Part shown: positions 1-7,923 of the stretch, piece after piece
Layout: the number at the start of each line of letters is the position of its first letter
How positions within the stretch are numbered: position 1 is the first letter of the stretch
Source of the DNA: Chloroflexota bacterium
GTDB lineage: Bacteria > Chloroflexota > UBA6077 > JACCZL01
NCBI GenBank assembly: GCA_020850535.1
Contig: JADZEM010000021.1
Coordinates: forward strand, 1 to 64,000
Direction of reading: 5' to 3'
DNA length: 64,000 bases
Translations under genes and position numbers: made by a program
Notes under the pieces: generated by a model
Told to the model about the DNA's origin: nothing
What the model saw: only the letters and a program-made list of their open reading frames with translations
Database searches by the model: none

Positions 1-134
1 GCCCGCGACACCGCCACCCCGCCGCCATGACCGTACGCCACCGCTTCCGCCGCGACCAACAAGCGCCGCTGCCGCTCGTCAAGTCCTGGCGACACCGCCG
101 CATACCGCTGCCGAATCGCTTCCACCCTATCCAT
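1..134 (-). mobile_element. ISAzo13-type transposase, N-terminal part (runs off window)
   Basis: Read on the minus strand from an ATG at 134 the frame stays open to the window edge (44 codons). The N-terminus begins MDRVEAIRQRY and contains LDERQRRLLVAAEAVAYG, which resembles the start of ISAzo13-family transposases (an LDERQRRLWAAAEA-like helix before the helix-turn-helix). The rest lies outside the window, so it is unknown whether the element is intact. The start codon lies inside the first unit of a 15-bp tandem duplication (129-158). The family call comes from remembered sequence similarity. Confidence 0.6.
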
Positions 135-158
135 ACTTGACAGATCCATACTTGACAG
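129..158. repeat. 15-bp perfect tandem duplication
   Basis: The unit atccatacttgacag occurs at 129-143 and again at 144-158 with no mismatch. It covers the start codon of the minus-strand transposase fragment and lies at the boundary with a second transposase remnant. It may be a slippage product at the element end. Confidence 0.85.
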
Positions 159-225
159 TATCGGGCACCGCCCACCAGCCGCCGTCTCTACGCCATCGTG
201 ATGAGCCTGTTATTTCTCGGCGGAT

Positions 226-306
226 CCTAAGACCATCGACTGGCGCTTCACGACCGAGGACGCCCGCATCAAACTCGATCATCTCTACCCCGTGTTTCAC
301 GACTGA
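226..306 (+). pseudogene. IS630-type transposase C-terminal remnant
   Basis: A short open stretch ending in TGA at 304-306 encodes PKTIDWRFTTEDARIKLDHL followed by YPVFHD. This resembles the extreme C-terminus of IS630-family transposases, which typically end in an FTT.DARIKL..LYP motif. The frame has a stop at 202-204 and no start, so only the tail survives. With the ISAzo13 fragment on the left it shows that this edge is an insertion-sequence graveyard. Confidence 0.55.
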
Positions 307-313
307 TGAGCCA

Positions 314-1177
314 CTAGACCGCGACCCCGGGCCGGTACCGGACCAGCCGGATCCGCCGTTCGCGCACCCGGTCGCTGGCGGCGCGGCCGGTCAGGGCGGC
401 AAGCTCGCGGTCGCGGCCCTCGGAGAACGATGTCAGGCGCACCAGTTCGTCGTCCGGGTGGCCCGGATGTGTCATCAGCTCGGTCAGGCCGGTCGGGAGG
501 TCGTCCAGGGCGCGCAGCAGCACGGCCTCGTCAAACCCCATGCCCATCCCGATACCGCGAAAATGGCGGGTGGACCGCAGGCCGGCTTGCCGCACCAGCA
601 CCCGAGTCAGCATGCCGAACGTCGAGATCGCGACCGTCCGCACAGCGTCGCGGGGGGCCTGTGCCAGCAGGGCTGGCGACGGGCCGCCCTCGACCGGGCT
701 GCGTACCCAGCCGATGCCGTGCTCGCGCGCCAACGCGATCACGACCGGCGCGACCCGTGGATGGATGTGCACGTGGTGGTGCGCGTCGAGATGGTCCGGC
801 TGAACGCCGCGCTGCAGCGCCCACTCCACCTGGAGCGTCAGCTCGCGGCGCAGCTCGTCCGTGCTGACGCGGCCGGTCGAGAGGCGTGTGAGCAGCACGC
901 CCAGCAGGAAGAAGCCGCCATCGGCGTCCACGAGCGTCGGCACCTGATCGGGCCGACTCAGCGGCCGGCCGGCCGTCAATGTCAGGTGCAGGCCCAGCCC
1001 CAGATCGGGACAGGTCGTGGCGCGAGTCAGGGCGTCCTCGGCAGAGGGCAGGTTCGCCATCAGGCTGGCGCTGGTCACCAGACCGTGTCGGTGCGCCTCC
1101 ACGATGCCGCGATTGACGCCCCGGCTGATGCCGAAGTCGTCGGCGTTGACGATCAACTGTCGAGCGTGTCGCGACAT
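314..1177 (-). CDS. ChbG/YdjC-family carbohydrate deacetylase
   Basis: The product of 287 residues matches the YdjC/ChbG family (PF04794), metal-dependent deacetylases of N-acetylated oligosaccharides. Near the N-terminus is QLIVNADDFGIS with the two metal-site aspartates at about residues 13-14. Further motifs are GLGLHLTLTAG and the histidine-rich HLDAHHHVHIHP, also typical of the metal site. The open frame extends further upstream, but homology begins at the ATG at 1177; a GTG directly before it (1180) is better spaced from an AGGAG and may be the real start. In Chloroflexota-like genomes such genes often stand next to glycosyltransferases, as here. The substrate is not known. Confidence 0.88.
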   Translation of the reverse strand: MSRHARQLIVNADDFGISRGVNRGIVEAHRHGLVTSASLMANLPSAEDALTRATTCPDLGLGLHLTLTAGRPLSRPDQVPTLVDADGGFFLLGVLLTRLSTGRVSTDELRRELTLQVEWALQRGVQPDHLDAHHHVHIHPRVAPVVIALAREHGIGWVRSPVEGGPSPALLAQAPRDAVRTVAISTFGMLTRVLVRQAGLRSTRHFRGIGMGMGFDEAVLLRALDDLPTGLTELMTHPGHPDDELVRLTSFSEGRDRELAALTGRAASDRVRERRIRLVRYRPGVAV

Positions 1178-1232
1178 CACGTGCGGGAGGCTCCTGACGG
1201 TGGGCCGCCGATTGCGGCGGGTCAAGCGGGCG

Positions 1233-1238
1233 ATTGTA
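1233..1238 (-). promoter_or_regulatory. Candidate -10 element of the ChbG-like gene
   Basis: On the minus strand 1238-1233 reads TACAAT, about 53 nt upstream of the GTG at 1180. The same hexamer or TAGAAT recurs before several other genes in this window. No convincing -35 box is seen. Confidence 0.35.
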
Positions 1239-1323
1239 TACTCCCGCGCCAGCGGCCGTGCCAGCGCCATGACGCCCCCTGTGGGCGTCGCCAGGAGGCG
1301 GCCAGCCCAGCGACGCCAGGGGT

Positions 1324-2016
1324 ATGGTGCGAAGGAGCCACAGCGGTCCCGTGAGCGATCCACTCCCCCCGTCCGTCGCCATTCAGCGCGCGTTAGGCCG
1401 GTATCGCGGCCAATCGCTCGGAATTCGAGGGTTCGTGCTGGCCCGCCACATCCTGGCGCCGCTGGCCCGAGTGCTCGACGCGATGCCGCCTGCTGGCCGG
1501 CTGCTGGATGTCGGCTGCGGCCACGGCCTGTTCGCCAACGCGCTGGCGCTCGGATCGCTAGAGCGCGACGTGCTCGGCGTGGACCCGTCAGGAGCCAAGA
1601 TCGCCGTGGCGCGTGCCAGCGCGGCCGGGCTGCCCAACGCGCGCTTCCAGAAGGGCCTCGTCCAGGACGTGCAGGAGGACGGCTTCGACGGCATCTCGAT
1701 CCTCGACGTGCTGTACCTGCTGCCCGTCGAGGAGAAGCTGGCGATCCTGCGGGCCTGCCGCGAGCGGATCTCGCCGAACGGCGTGCTGGTGCTCAAGACC
1801 AACGACACTCGTCCGCCCTGGAAGTACCGCGTGGCCCGACTGCAAGAGCAGGTGATGACGGGCCTAGGCCTGACGCTCAGCCACGGCGACCTGCACTTCC
1901 TGAGCCGCGAACAGAACGCCGGGCTGCTGGAGCTGGCCGGATTCCAGCCCCGCATCGTCGATCTCAACAACTGGCTGCCGTACCCGCACGTGATGTTCGT
2001 GAGCCGGCCGGTATGA
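1324..2016 (+). CDS. Class I SAM-dependent methyltransferase
   Basis: The 230-residue product has the Rossmann SAM-binding motif LLDVGCGHGLFANAL near residues 60-74, an acidic VLGVDPSG loop after strand 2 and FDGISILDVLYLLP at motif IV. Its stop overlaps the ATG of the next gene (ATGA at 2013-2016), so it is translationally coupled with the GT2 glycosyltransferase and probably modifies the same glycolipid or polyprenyl intermediate; this is inference from context. The ATG at 1324 lacks a good Shine-Dalgarno sequence. A GTG at 1351, preceded by AAGGAG, is an alternative start that would shorten the protein by nine residues. The acceptor is unknown. Confidence 0.85.
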   Translation: MVRRSHSGPVSDPLPPSVAIQRALGRYRGQSLGIRGFVLARHILAPLARVLDAMPPAGRLLDVGCGHGLFANALALGSLERDVLGVDPSGAKIAVARASAAGLPNARFQKGLVQDVQEDGFDGISILDVLYLLPVEEKLAILRACRERISPNGVLVLKTNDTRPPWKYRVARLQEQVMTGLGLTLSHGDLHFLSREQNAGLLELAGFQPRIVDLNNWLPYPHVMFVSRPV

Positions 2017-2777
2017 CACGGCTGTCGGTCGTCATCGCCGCCTACAACGAAGAGAAGGTGATCGCCGATACGGTCGAGCGGGTCGGCGCATACCTCGAAG
2101 CGACGCCCGATCCCGAGCTGATCATCGTCGATGACGGCAGCCGCGACCGCACCCGAGAGATCGTCACCGCGCTGACGGGCCGCTTCCCGTTCCTGCGCCT
2201 GGTGGAGAACGACCGCAATCGCGGCAAGGGCTACTCGATCAAGCACGGCATCATGGAGTCGCGCGGGGAGTATGTGCTCTTCACCGACGCCGACCTGGTG
2301 TTCCCGATTGAGGGCGTCGAGCCGTTCGTCAAAGCCCTGGAGCAGGGCGCGGACGTGGCCATCGCCTCGCGGCGGCACCCTGGTACGCTGTTCGCGCTGC
2401 ACCCGCGCCATTTCTCGTACATCTACCAGCGGTACTTGATCGGCGGCACCTACATCAACGTGGTCAACCGCATCCTGAAGCTCGGCGTCTCGGACACCCA
2501 GGCCGGCTTCAAGTGCATGCGGGGCGAGGCCGCCCGGAACATCTACGCCCGCACCACCCTCTTCGATTTCGCTTTTGACGTGGAAGCGCTGTTCATCGCG
2601 CGGCAGCTTGGCTACCGCATCACCGAGCTACCCGTCTACTTCCTCTACCTTGGCGAGCAGAGCAGCGTCCAGTTGGTCAAGGACTCCGTCCTGATGCTGT
2701 ACGACCTCTGGAAGATCCGCCAGAACGGTAGGCGCGGCGTCTACCTGCGTGCCTCGTGCGAAGCGTCCGGTCGCTAG
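2013..2777 (+). CDS. GT2 glycosyltransferase, dolichyl-phosphate glucose/mannose synthase type
   Basis: The 254-residue protein starts MTRLSVVIAAYNEEKVI and has the GT-A signatures IIVDDGS (about 38-43) and TDADL (about 91-95), followed by SDTQAGFKCMRGEAARN, characteristic of the eukaryotic Alg5/DPM1-like branch that transfers a hexose from a nucleotide sugar to polyprenyl phosphate. No C-terminal membrane helices are present. The start overlaps the methyltransferase stop. Its 3' end overlaps the end of the convergent GT-C mannosyltransferase by 4 nt; that enzyme type uses polyprenyl-phosphate sugars, so the two may act in series. Confidence 0.9.
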   Translation: MTRLSVVIAAYNEEKVIADTVERVGAYLEATPDPELIIVDDGSRDRTREIVTALTGRFPFLRLVENDRNRGKGYSIKHGIMESRGEYVLFTDADLVFPIEGVEPFVKALEQGADVAIASRRHPGTLFALHPRHFSYIYQRYLIGGTYINVVNRILKLGVSDTQAGFKCMRGEAARNIYARTTLFDFAFDVEALFIARQLGYRITELPVYFLYLGEQSSVQLVKDSVLMLYDLWKIRQNGRRGVYLRASCEASGR

Positions 2778-4312
2778 CGCGCCGGATCGAGGTCAAGGCG
2801 GGGCCGCATCCGCACCGTCGCGGCGAGGTGCAGCAGCGGCAGCCCGAAGATCAACACGACCGAGATCCCCATGATCGTGGTGTAGGTCATCGGCTGAGCC
2901 ACCGACCAGATGTACTTGAACACGACATAATTGAGGGTCGCCCCGAAACAGAAGAGCAGCACGCGGTCGTGGACCAGCCGATTGGGCAGCAGCGCCGCCA
3001 GGGCCACCAGCCACACCAGATACCACGGCTGCCACCAGAGGGTGCAGAACGCCAGGTAGACGAACGTCATGTCGTAGGCCGCCCCGAGCCACGGTGGCGT
3101 CGGATCACGGGCAGTGATCGGCTCCGACGCGACGGCAGATGACAACGGCACACTCTGTCGGTCCTCGCGCCACGCCAGCCAGAGGCGCACCAGCACGAAC
3201 AGGCCGAACGCCAGCCCGACCACCGTCGCCGAGAGCCGGCCTGCCTCCTCGAAAGGCATCCACTGGCGCAGCAGCTCGCGCAGCATGGTCGGCAATGACG
3301 CCGTGAACCAGTTGCCGCGCGTCAGGAAGTAGAGGGTGTCCAGCCCGCGCCAGAACGGCGCGTAGAGCACGACGGCCAGTCCGAGTCCGACGAGGCCGCC
3401 GGCGGCGATCTCCCGCAGCTTGACCCGCCAGGGCCGCGGCCCGCGCAGCAGGGCGTACAGGAAGACTGGCCCCAGCGCGATCACCAGCAGCTTGGTCAGC
3501 ACCGCGAGCGCCAGCAAGGGCAGGACGAGCAGTCGCCGCTCGGCCAGCAGCGCCCAGACGGCCAGCAGCAGAAACAGCGCCATCACCACGTCGTTGTGGC
3601 CGTTGCCGACCAGCTCGAACTGGAGCAACGGGTTCCAGGCGAACAACAGCGTGCCGGACGCCGCCATCGTGGGGCACAGGCGTTTCAGCACACGCCAGAT
3701 CACCAGGGTGCAGCCGATGAACGCGATCAGGCCGAGCACTTTGAACAGCACGAGGCCGCGCAGGATGCTCTCGCCGGCGATGGCCGTCGGCACGAGGCTC
3801 AGCACCTGCCAGACCGGCCCGTAGACCGACCGTTCGTTCGGCCAGGGCGAGTAGGCAACCAGCGGATCGGGAAACGCCGAGGGTGGCTGGAAGAACGGGT
3901 TCCCGCCGTAGACCAGGATCGTCCGACCGTACATCAGGTAGTCGTACAGGTCCAGCGCGGCGACCGGATAGATCCACACCTGCAAGATGCCGAAGACCAG
4001 CTGCCCGGCCAGGATCAGGTCGATGGGGACGGCGTCAGGAACGCGGCGGAGGTAGTGGTAGGCCACGTACTGGAGCAGGAACAGCGCCAGGAACGCCCCG
4101 ACGTACTGGACCTGGCTGGCGACGGTGTACCGACCGAACCAGGTGTAGTCCGCCTGGGGCTGCTGCCACAGCTCCCAGAGGGGCCAGGTCATCATGAAGG
4201 CCCAGGCGTAGATCGCCGCGCTGGCCGCCCCGACGAGCACCACCGGCAGCCAGGGCCACGACGCCAGCAGGCCGCGCGGCTGAGCGGCAGTCCCTGACGA
4301 CGCGTCGGTCAT
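2774..4312 (-). CDS. Polytopic GT-C mannosyltransferase (polyprenyl-phosphomannose dependent type)
   Basis: The 512-residue protein is almost entirely hydrophobic helices, about 11-13 membrane segments, with the loop motifs LYDYLMYGRTILVYGGNPFF and YSPWPNERSVYGPVWQVLS. The acidic D-Y/W-rich first outer loop and the NPFF element are seen in GT87 and MptA/MptB-like alpha-mannosyltransferases that take sugar from a lipid carrier. The ATG at 4312 was chosen because the upstream extension is Arg-rich and unlike the family; it also overlaps the stop of the upstream gene (ATGA), indicating coupling. Linkage and acceptor cannot be told from sequence. Confidence 0.8.
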   Translation of the reverse strand: MTDASSGTAAQPRGLLASWPWLPVVLVGAASAAIYAWAFMMTWPLWELWQQPQADYTWFGRYTVASQVQYVGAFLALFLLQYVAYHYLRRVPDAVPIDLILAGQLVFGILQVWIYPVAALDLYDYLMYGRTILVYGGNPFFQPPSAFPDPLVAYSPWPNERSVYGPVWQVLSLVPTAIAGESILRGLVLFKVLGLIAFIGCTLVIWRVLKRLCPTMAASGTLLFAWNPLLQFELVGNGHNDVVMALFLLLAVWALLAERRLLVLPLLALAVLTKLLVIALGPVFLYALLRGPRPWRVKLREIAAGGLVGLGLAVVLYAPFWRGLDTLYFLTRGNWFTASLPTMLRELLRQWMPFEEAGRLSATVVGLAFGLFVLVRLWLAWREDRQSVPLSSAVASEPITARDPTPPWLGAAYDMTFVYLAFCTLWWQPWYLVWLVALAALLPNRLVHDRVLLFCFGATLNYVVFKYIWSVAQPMTYTTIMGISVVLIFGLPLLHLAATVRMRPRLDLDPAR

Positions 4313-4701
4313 CTGGGCGCGGTGGGCGCACGGGCTTCGAGCGTACGGGCCGCGTCGTTCTCCGGCTCGGCGTAGCGCCCTGGTCCGTGCGCGATCCAGC
4401 AAGCGTCGTCGAGGCAGACGCGCCAGTGCTGCGGGGTCGAATACGGGTAGATGACAGCGCTCTGGAGCTTCCGGCGGGCCTGATCGCCCGTGGCGTCCAC
4501 CGGGAGCCGGAGCGACACGATCTCCAGCGCGTCGGCTGGGCCGTGCGCAGGAATGGTCGAGGCGTCCGACTCGAAGCTGATCGCCTGGCGCGGCGGGAGG
4601 GGGGCAGACGGCGTGCTGCGAGCGACGACGTAGGTGATGCCCGACGCCGCCATCGTGACGATGCCGAACGCTGCCAGCCAGACGACGATGAATCCGCGCA
4701 T
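4309..4701 (-). CDS. Small membrane-anchored protein of unknown function
   Basis: The 130-residue product starts MRGFIVVWLAAFGIVTMAAS, a single N-terminal membrane segment, followed by an outer domain with the paired cysteines of CLDDACW near the end. I do not recognise a family. It is the first gene of a two-gene operon; its stop overlaps the start of the GT-C mannosyltransferase by 4 nt, suggesting an accessory or substrate role for that enzyme. The open frame extends to 4860, but the added N-terminus is low-complexity Arg/Pro and was left out. Confidence 0.65.
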   Translation of the reverse strand: MRGFIVVWLAAFGIVTMAASGITYVVARSTPSAPLPPRQAISFESDASTIPAHGPADALEIVSLRLPVDATGDQARRKLQSAVIYPYSTPQHWRVCLDDACWIAHGPGRYAEPENDAARTLEARAPTAPR

Positions 4702-4912
4702 GGCAACCTCACTCTCGTGGATCGGTCGGACGGGGGATCGGTCGGGCCGTGAACAGGCGGCGTGGCGCGCTGCGCCTGAGCCTGCTCGCATGATCTTGCC
4801 ATCTTTTCGCGGGCGGCCGCTGCCAGCGTGTTGAAAGCGTCGAGCCAGCCGCTTGTCCACGGCCGCCTGTTGAGATAGAATCTCATCATCCTGCTCGGGG
4901 GCGCGGTGCTGG

Positions 4913-5129
4913 CCCAGGGCGATTGCATGTTCATTGGTGTACCCGGAGCATCATGGAACGGGCGGTCGGGGACTGAAGTCCCCGCCTACCGTCACGCCGT
5001 CGCTGCGCGACGGCCGTCGGGAACGGCCGGCACTGGTGCGACTGGAGCGTCGCGCAGCAACTGCAGGATGGTAGGCGGGGCTTTCAAGCCCCGACGCGGC
5101 GGCACGACGACATCAACATGCGATTGCTC
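4913..5129. repeat. Large palindromic repeat, copy 1
   Basis: This copy begins cccagggcgattgcatg and ends near catgcgattgct, which are inverted. Inside are two perfect hairpins: CGGGGACT-GA-AGTCCCCG at 4967-4984 and CGGGGCTT-TC-AAGCCCCG at 5076-5093. Their flanks (cgcctacc and ggtaggcg) are also mutually inverted, so the whole element folds as a long imperfect stem. The centre carries a further pair around gtcgctgcgcgac and cgtcgcgcagc. It encodes nothing recognisable and resembles a REP/BIME or MITE-like element. Confidence 0.8.
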
Positions 5130-5141
5130 CGGTTCGTGACT

Positions 5142-5360
5142 CAGGGCGATTGCATGTTCATCGGTGTACCCGAAACATCATGGAACGGGCGGTCGGGGAC
5201 TGAAGTCCCCGCGTACACTCATTCAGTCGCTGCGCGACGGACACCGGGAACGGCAAGCACTGGTGCGACCGGCGCGTCGCGCAGCGACTGCAGGATGGTA
5301 GGCGGGGCTTTCAAGCCCCGACGCCGCTGCACGACGACATCAGCATGCGATCGCCCTGGG
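5142..5360. repeat. Large palindromic repeat, copy 2
   Basis: This is a direct, slightly diverged copy of the element at 4913-5129, in the same order: terminal agggcgattgcatgttcat, the GGGGACT/AGTCCCC hairpin, a GTCGCTGCGCGAC arm, a gcaggatggtaggcgggg block, the GGGGCTT/AAGCCCC hairpin and an inverted end (catgcgatcgccctggg, 5344-5360). The central arms cagtcgctgcgcgacg (5224-5239) and cgtcgcgcagcgactg (5275-5290) are perfect inverted repeats, more exact than in copy 1. The outermost ends of the two-copy array, 4913-4929 and 5344-5360, are 17-bp inverted repeats with one mismatch. Copy 2 ends 33 bp before the Fur-family gene. Confidence 0.8.
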
Positions 5361-5392
5361 TGCTGGCCGGCTCCTGTTGACGAGTTGAGAGC

Positions 5393-5917
5393 GTGTTTGG
5401 GAAACTTATCGAGTGTGGAACCGTGTCTCAGGTCGTCGACGAGGAGCCCTTCACCGTGGCTGATGCAACGCAGATCATTGGACAACTGACCAAGGAAGGG
5501 CATCGCTTGACCACTCCGCGCCAGGCCATCATCAAGATGGTCGCGCCACGCCAGGACCACTTCAGCGCCCAGGAAGTCTGGGAGGATGTGCGGTCGCGGC
5601 ACCGCGGCATCGGCCGAGCGACGGTGTTCCGCACGCTCGACCTGCTGACCGAGCTTGGCGTGCTCAACCGTATTCACACCGGCGACGGCTGCCACCGCTA
5701 CACCGTCTGCGAGACGAAGCACCATCATCACCTGATGTGCGTCTCGTGCGGCACGGTCCTGCCGCTTGAGGCGGCCGGCATCGAGGGGCAGATCCGCAAG
5801 ATGGCCGCCGAGGCCGGCTTCGACCTGCTGACCCACCATCTTGAGCTGGTCGGGCGGTGCGCGGCCTGCCGCGAGCGTGGCGTGGACGTCTCCGCCAGCA
5901 TCACGGCGTCGCACTAA
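5393..5917 (+). CDS. zur: Fur-family metal regulator, probably Zur-like
   Basis: The 174-residue protein has the winged helix of Fur regulators (HFSAQEVWEDVRSRHRGIG then ATVFRTLDLL, about 56-86), a histidine cluster HHHH near 110-113, and the structural zinc cysteines CVSC (116-119) and CAAC (156-159). The genes just downstream encode the ATPase and permease of a zinc/manganese importer, so a Zur- or Mur-like role is inferred; sequence alone does not separate Zur from Fur. The called start is GTG at 5393; a GTG at 5423 gives a length nearer the family norm and sits better after a TTGACG at 5377-5382. Confidence 0.87.
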   Translation: MFGKLIECGTVSQVVDEEPFTVADATQIIGQLTKEGHRLTTPRQAIIKMVAPRQDHFSAQEVWEDVRSRHRGIGRATVFRTLDLLTELGVLNRIHTGDGCHRYTVCETKHHHHLMCVSCGTVLPLEAAGIEGQIRKMAAEAGFDLLTHHLELVGRCAACRERGVDVSASITASH

Positions 5918-6039
5918 TACCCGATGTCTGGGCGTATGCGCTTCTCATCTGGTCGTGCTCTGTCGCTGAGATTCAGTGTCGATAGCGATGTTGCTTCGAC
6001 CTGTGGTCGATCTCGACGCCCCGATTGCTGGCGGCCAGC

Positions 6040-6897
6040 GTGACGGCGACCGATTCACTGGGCGCGGCGAGTGACATCTCCGGTCCGAAACGCCGGCCGG
6101 CTGAGGTCCCGCTGGCCGTCGATCTGCGGGACGTCGCGGCCGGTTACCGAGGCCATCGGGCGCTGAACGAGGTCACCCTCCAGGCCCCGCGCGGCACGAT
6201 GATGGCGATTGTCGGGCCGAACGGCGGCGGCAAGTCCACGCTGCTCAAGCTGCTGCTGGGCCTGCTGCCGCCCTGGACCGGCGAGGCGCGCGTCCTGGGC
6301 CAGCGACCGTCAGACGCCCGCAAGCGCATCGGGTACGTGCCGCAGACCGGCTCCGGCGACTGGCGCTTCCCGGCCACCGTCGGCGAGGTCGTCATGATGG
6401 GGCGGTACGGTCGGCTCGGGTGGCTGCGCCGGCCGGGCAACGTTGACTGGCAGCTCGTCCGCGACGCGTTGGATCGCGTCGGCATGGGCGACCGGATCGA
6501 CCGGCAGGTGGGGGAGTTGTCTGGTGGCCAGCAGCAGCGCGTCTTCTTCGCGCGGGCGCTGGTGCAGGAACCGGAGCTGTTGCTGCTCGACGAGCCGCTG
6601 GCCGGCGTGGACGCGCTGACCGAGCGCGACATCTACCACCTGCTGCGCCACCTGAGCGACCGTGGCGTCACCTCGCTGCTGACCACCCACAACCTGTCGA
6701 GCGTGGCCGAGCAGTTCGACCTCGTGGCGTTCGTCAATCGGCGCATCGTGGCGGTCGGCCGGCCTGAGGACGTGTTCAACGAGGCCAACCTGCGCGCCAC
6801 CTACGGTCCCCGGATGGCGCTGGTGCGCGTCGGGGATCGGTACTACGCCATCGACGTGGGCAGCCACGCCGAGGTCGTGGGCGTCGGCGATGCTTGA
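6040..6897 (+). CDS. znuC: Zinc/manganese ABC importer, ATP-binding subunit
   Basis: This ABC ATPase of the metal-uptake family (ZnuC/MntB/TroB) carries Walker A GPNGGGKST, signature LSGGQQQRV, Walker B LLLLDEPLAGVD and the switch histidine in TTHNLSS. Counted from a TTG at 6025 these fall at residues 64-72, 165-169 and 185-190. Homology starts well inside, so the TTG at 6025 or the GTG at 6040 are both possible. It drives the permease encoded by the next gene, whose start lies within its 3' end. No substrate-binding lipoprotein gene (znuA type) follows, so that component must be encoded elsewhere. Regulation by the adjacent Fur-family protein is likely. Confidence 0.88.
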   Translation: MTATDSLGAASDISGPKRRPAEVPLAVDLRDVAAGYRGHRALNEVTLQAPRGTMMAIVGPNGGGKSTLLKLLLGLLPPWTGEARVLGQRPSDARKRIGYVPQTGSGDWRFPATVGEVVMMGRYGRLGWLRRPGNVDWQLVRDALDRVGMGDRIDRQVGELSGGQQQRVFFARALVQEPELLLLDEPLAGVDALTERDIYHLLRHLSDRGVTSLLTTHNLSSVAEQFDLVAFVNRRIVAVGRPEDVFNEANLRATYGPRMALVRVGDRYYAIDVGSHAEVVGVGDA

Positions 6898-7759
6898 TCT
6901 GCCCCGCCTGCTCCTCGATCCGTTCCTGTTTCCCTTCATGCAGCGCGCACTGGCCGCCACGTTGATCGTCGGGGTGCTCTGCGCGGTGGTCGGGGCGTTC
7001 GTGGTCTGGAAGGGCCTGTCGTTCGTGGGCGATGCGCTGGCGCACGCCTCGTTCGCCGGCGTGGCGGTGGCGTTCGTCGGCGGCGCGAACATCTACCTTG
7101 GCGCGGCGGTCGCGGCGGTCGCGACCTCCCTGCTGATCGCCTTTCTCAGCCGGACGGCCCGCATCAGCTCGGACACAGCGATTGGCGTCCTGTTCGCCTT
7201 CGCCTTCTCGCTGGGCATCGTCATCATCAGCCGCGTCCAGAACTACACCGTCGATCTGTTCGCCTACCTGTTCGGCAACGTGCTGGGCGTGGGCTTCGAC
7301 GACCTGGCCCTGATCTCGATCGCCGGCGGCCTCGTCCTGCTGACGATCTTCCTGGTCTACAAGGAGCTGTTCTTCGTCGCCTTCGACCCGGTGATGGCCG
7401 AGGCGAGCGGGCTGCCGGTCGGTGTGCTTCAGTACCTGCTGCTGGCGATGATCGGCGTCACGGTGGTCGTGGCGATGCGGGCGGTCGGGATCGTGCTGGT
7501 GGTGGCGATGCTCGTCACGCCGGCGGCGACGGCGTCCCTGCTGACGCGCCGCTTCCACCGGATCATGCTGATGGGCGCGGTGATCTCGGCCGTGTCGTCG
7601 ATTGCCGGGCTGTACCTGTCGTTCTACGCCAACGTCGCCTCGGGCGGGGCCATCGTGCTGGTCAGCACCACCATCTTCCTGGTCGTGCTGGCGGCGGTCG
7701 TGCTGCGGGACCGCGCCCGACCGCACACCGTGGCGCCGGCTGGCGAGGTTCCAGCCTGA
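6890..7759 (+). CDS. znuB: Zinc/manganese ABC importer, permease subunit
   Basis: The 289-residue protein has about eight hydrophobic helices and fits the ABC-3 permease family (ZnuB/MntC/TroC). Family-like segments include WKGLSFVGDALAHASFAGVA near the N-terminus, SSDTAIGVLFAFAFSLGIV and RAVGIVLVVAMLVTPAATA. The ATG overlaps the ATPase stop by 8 nt, so the two are co-translated. It forms the membrane channel for divalent metal import. The metal is inferred from the family and the Fur-type regulator in front. Confidence 0.9.
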   Translation: MLDLPRLLLDPFLFPFMQRALAATLIVGVLCAVVGAFVVWKGLSFVGDALAHASFAGVAVAFVGGANIYLGAAVAAVATSLLIAFLSRTARISSDTAIGVLFAFAFSLGIVIISRVQNYTVDLFAYLFGNVLGVGFDDLALISIAGGLVLLTIFLVYKELFFVAFDPVMAEASGLPVGVLQYLLLAMIGVTVVVAMRAVGIVLVVAMLVTPAATASLLTRRFHRIMLMGAVISAVSSIAGLYLSFYANVASGGAIVLVSTTIFLVVLAAVVLRDRARPHTVAPAGEVPA

Positions 7760-7923
7760 GGCCAGGCTGACGGACGGCGCGCCGCCCTGGCGGCCCGTCC
7801 TGCCAGGAAATGCAACAACCGGCCCGTTCCCAGCGTCCTACTGCTGAGCGCGGCCCGGCCTTTCTGCCGCGGACCGGCTCCTGGCACGCCAATTGCGCCC
7901 GTCCACCAGTGGAGGCCTCATCG

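Larger units (their letters stand above)
4702..5392. other. Gene-free interval holding two palindromic repeats
   Basis: About 690 bp without a credible gene. Its left part holds a small perfect hairpin, GAGAT-AGA-ATCTC, at 4872-4884. The rest is filled by two tandem copies of a large palindromic repeat, listed separately. Open frames inside the copies look alike only because the DNA is repeated. The interval separates the minus-strand mannosyltransferase operon from the plus-strand Fur/znu operon. Confidence 0.8.

Noticed and set aside
4906-5489. Two similar short frames (77 and 123 residues) beginning MFIGVP
   Set aside because: They look alike only because they lie on the two copies of the palindromic repeat; the second runs into the regulator gene.
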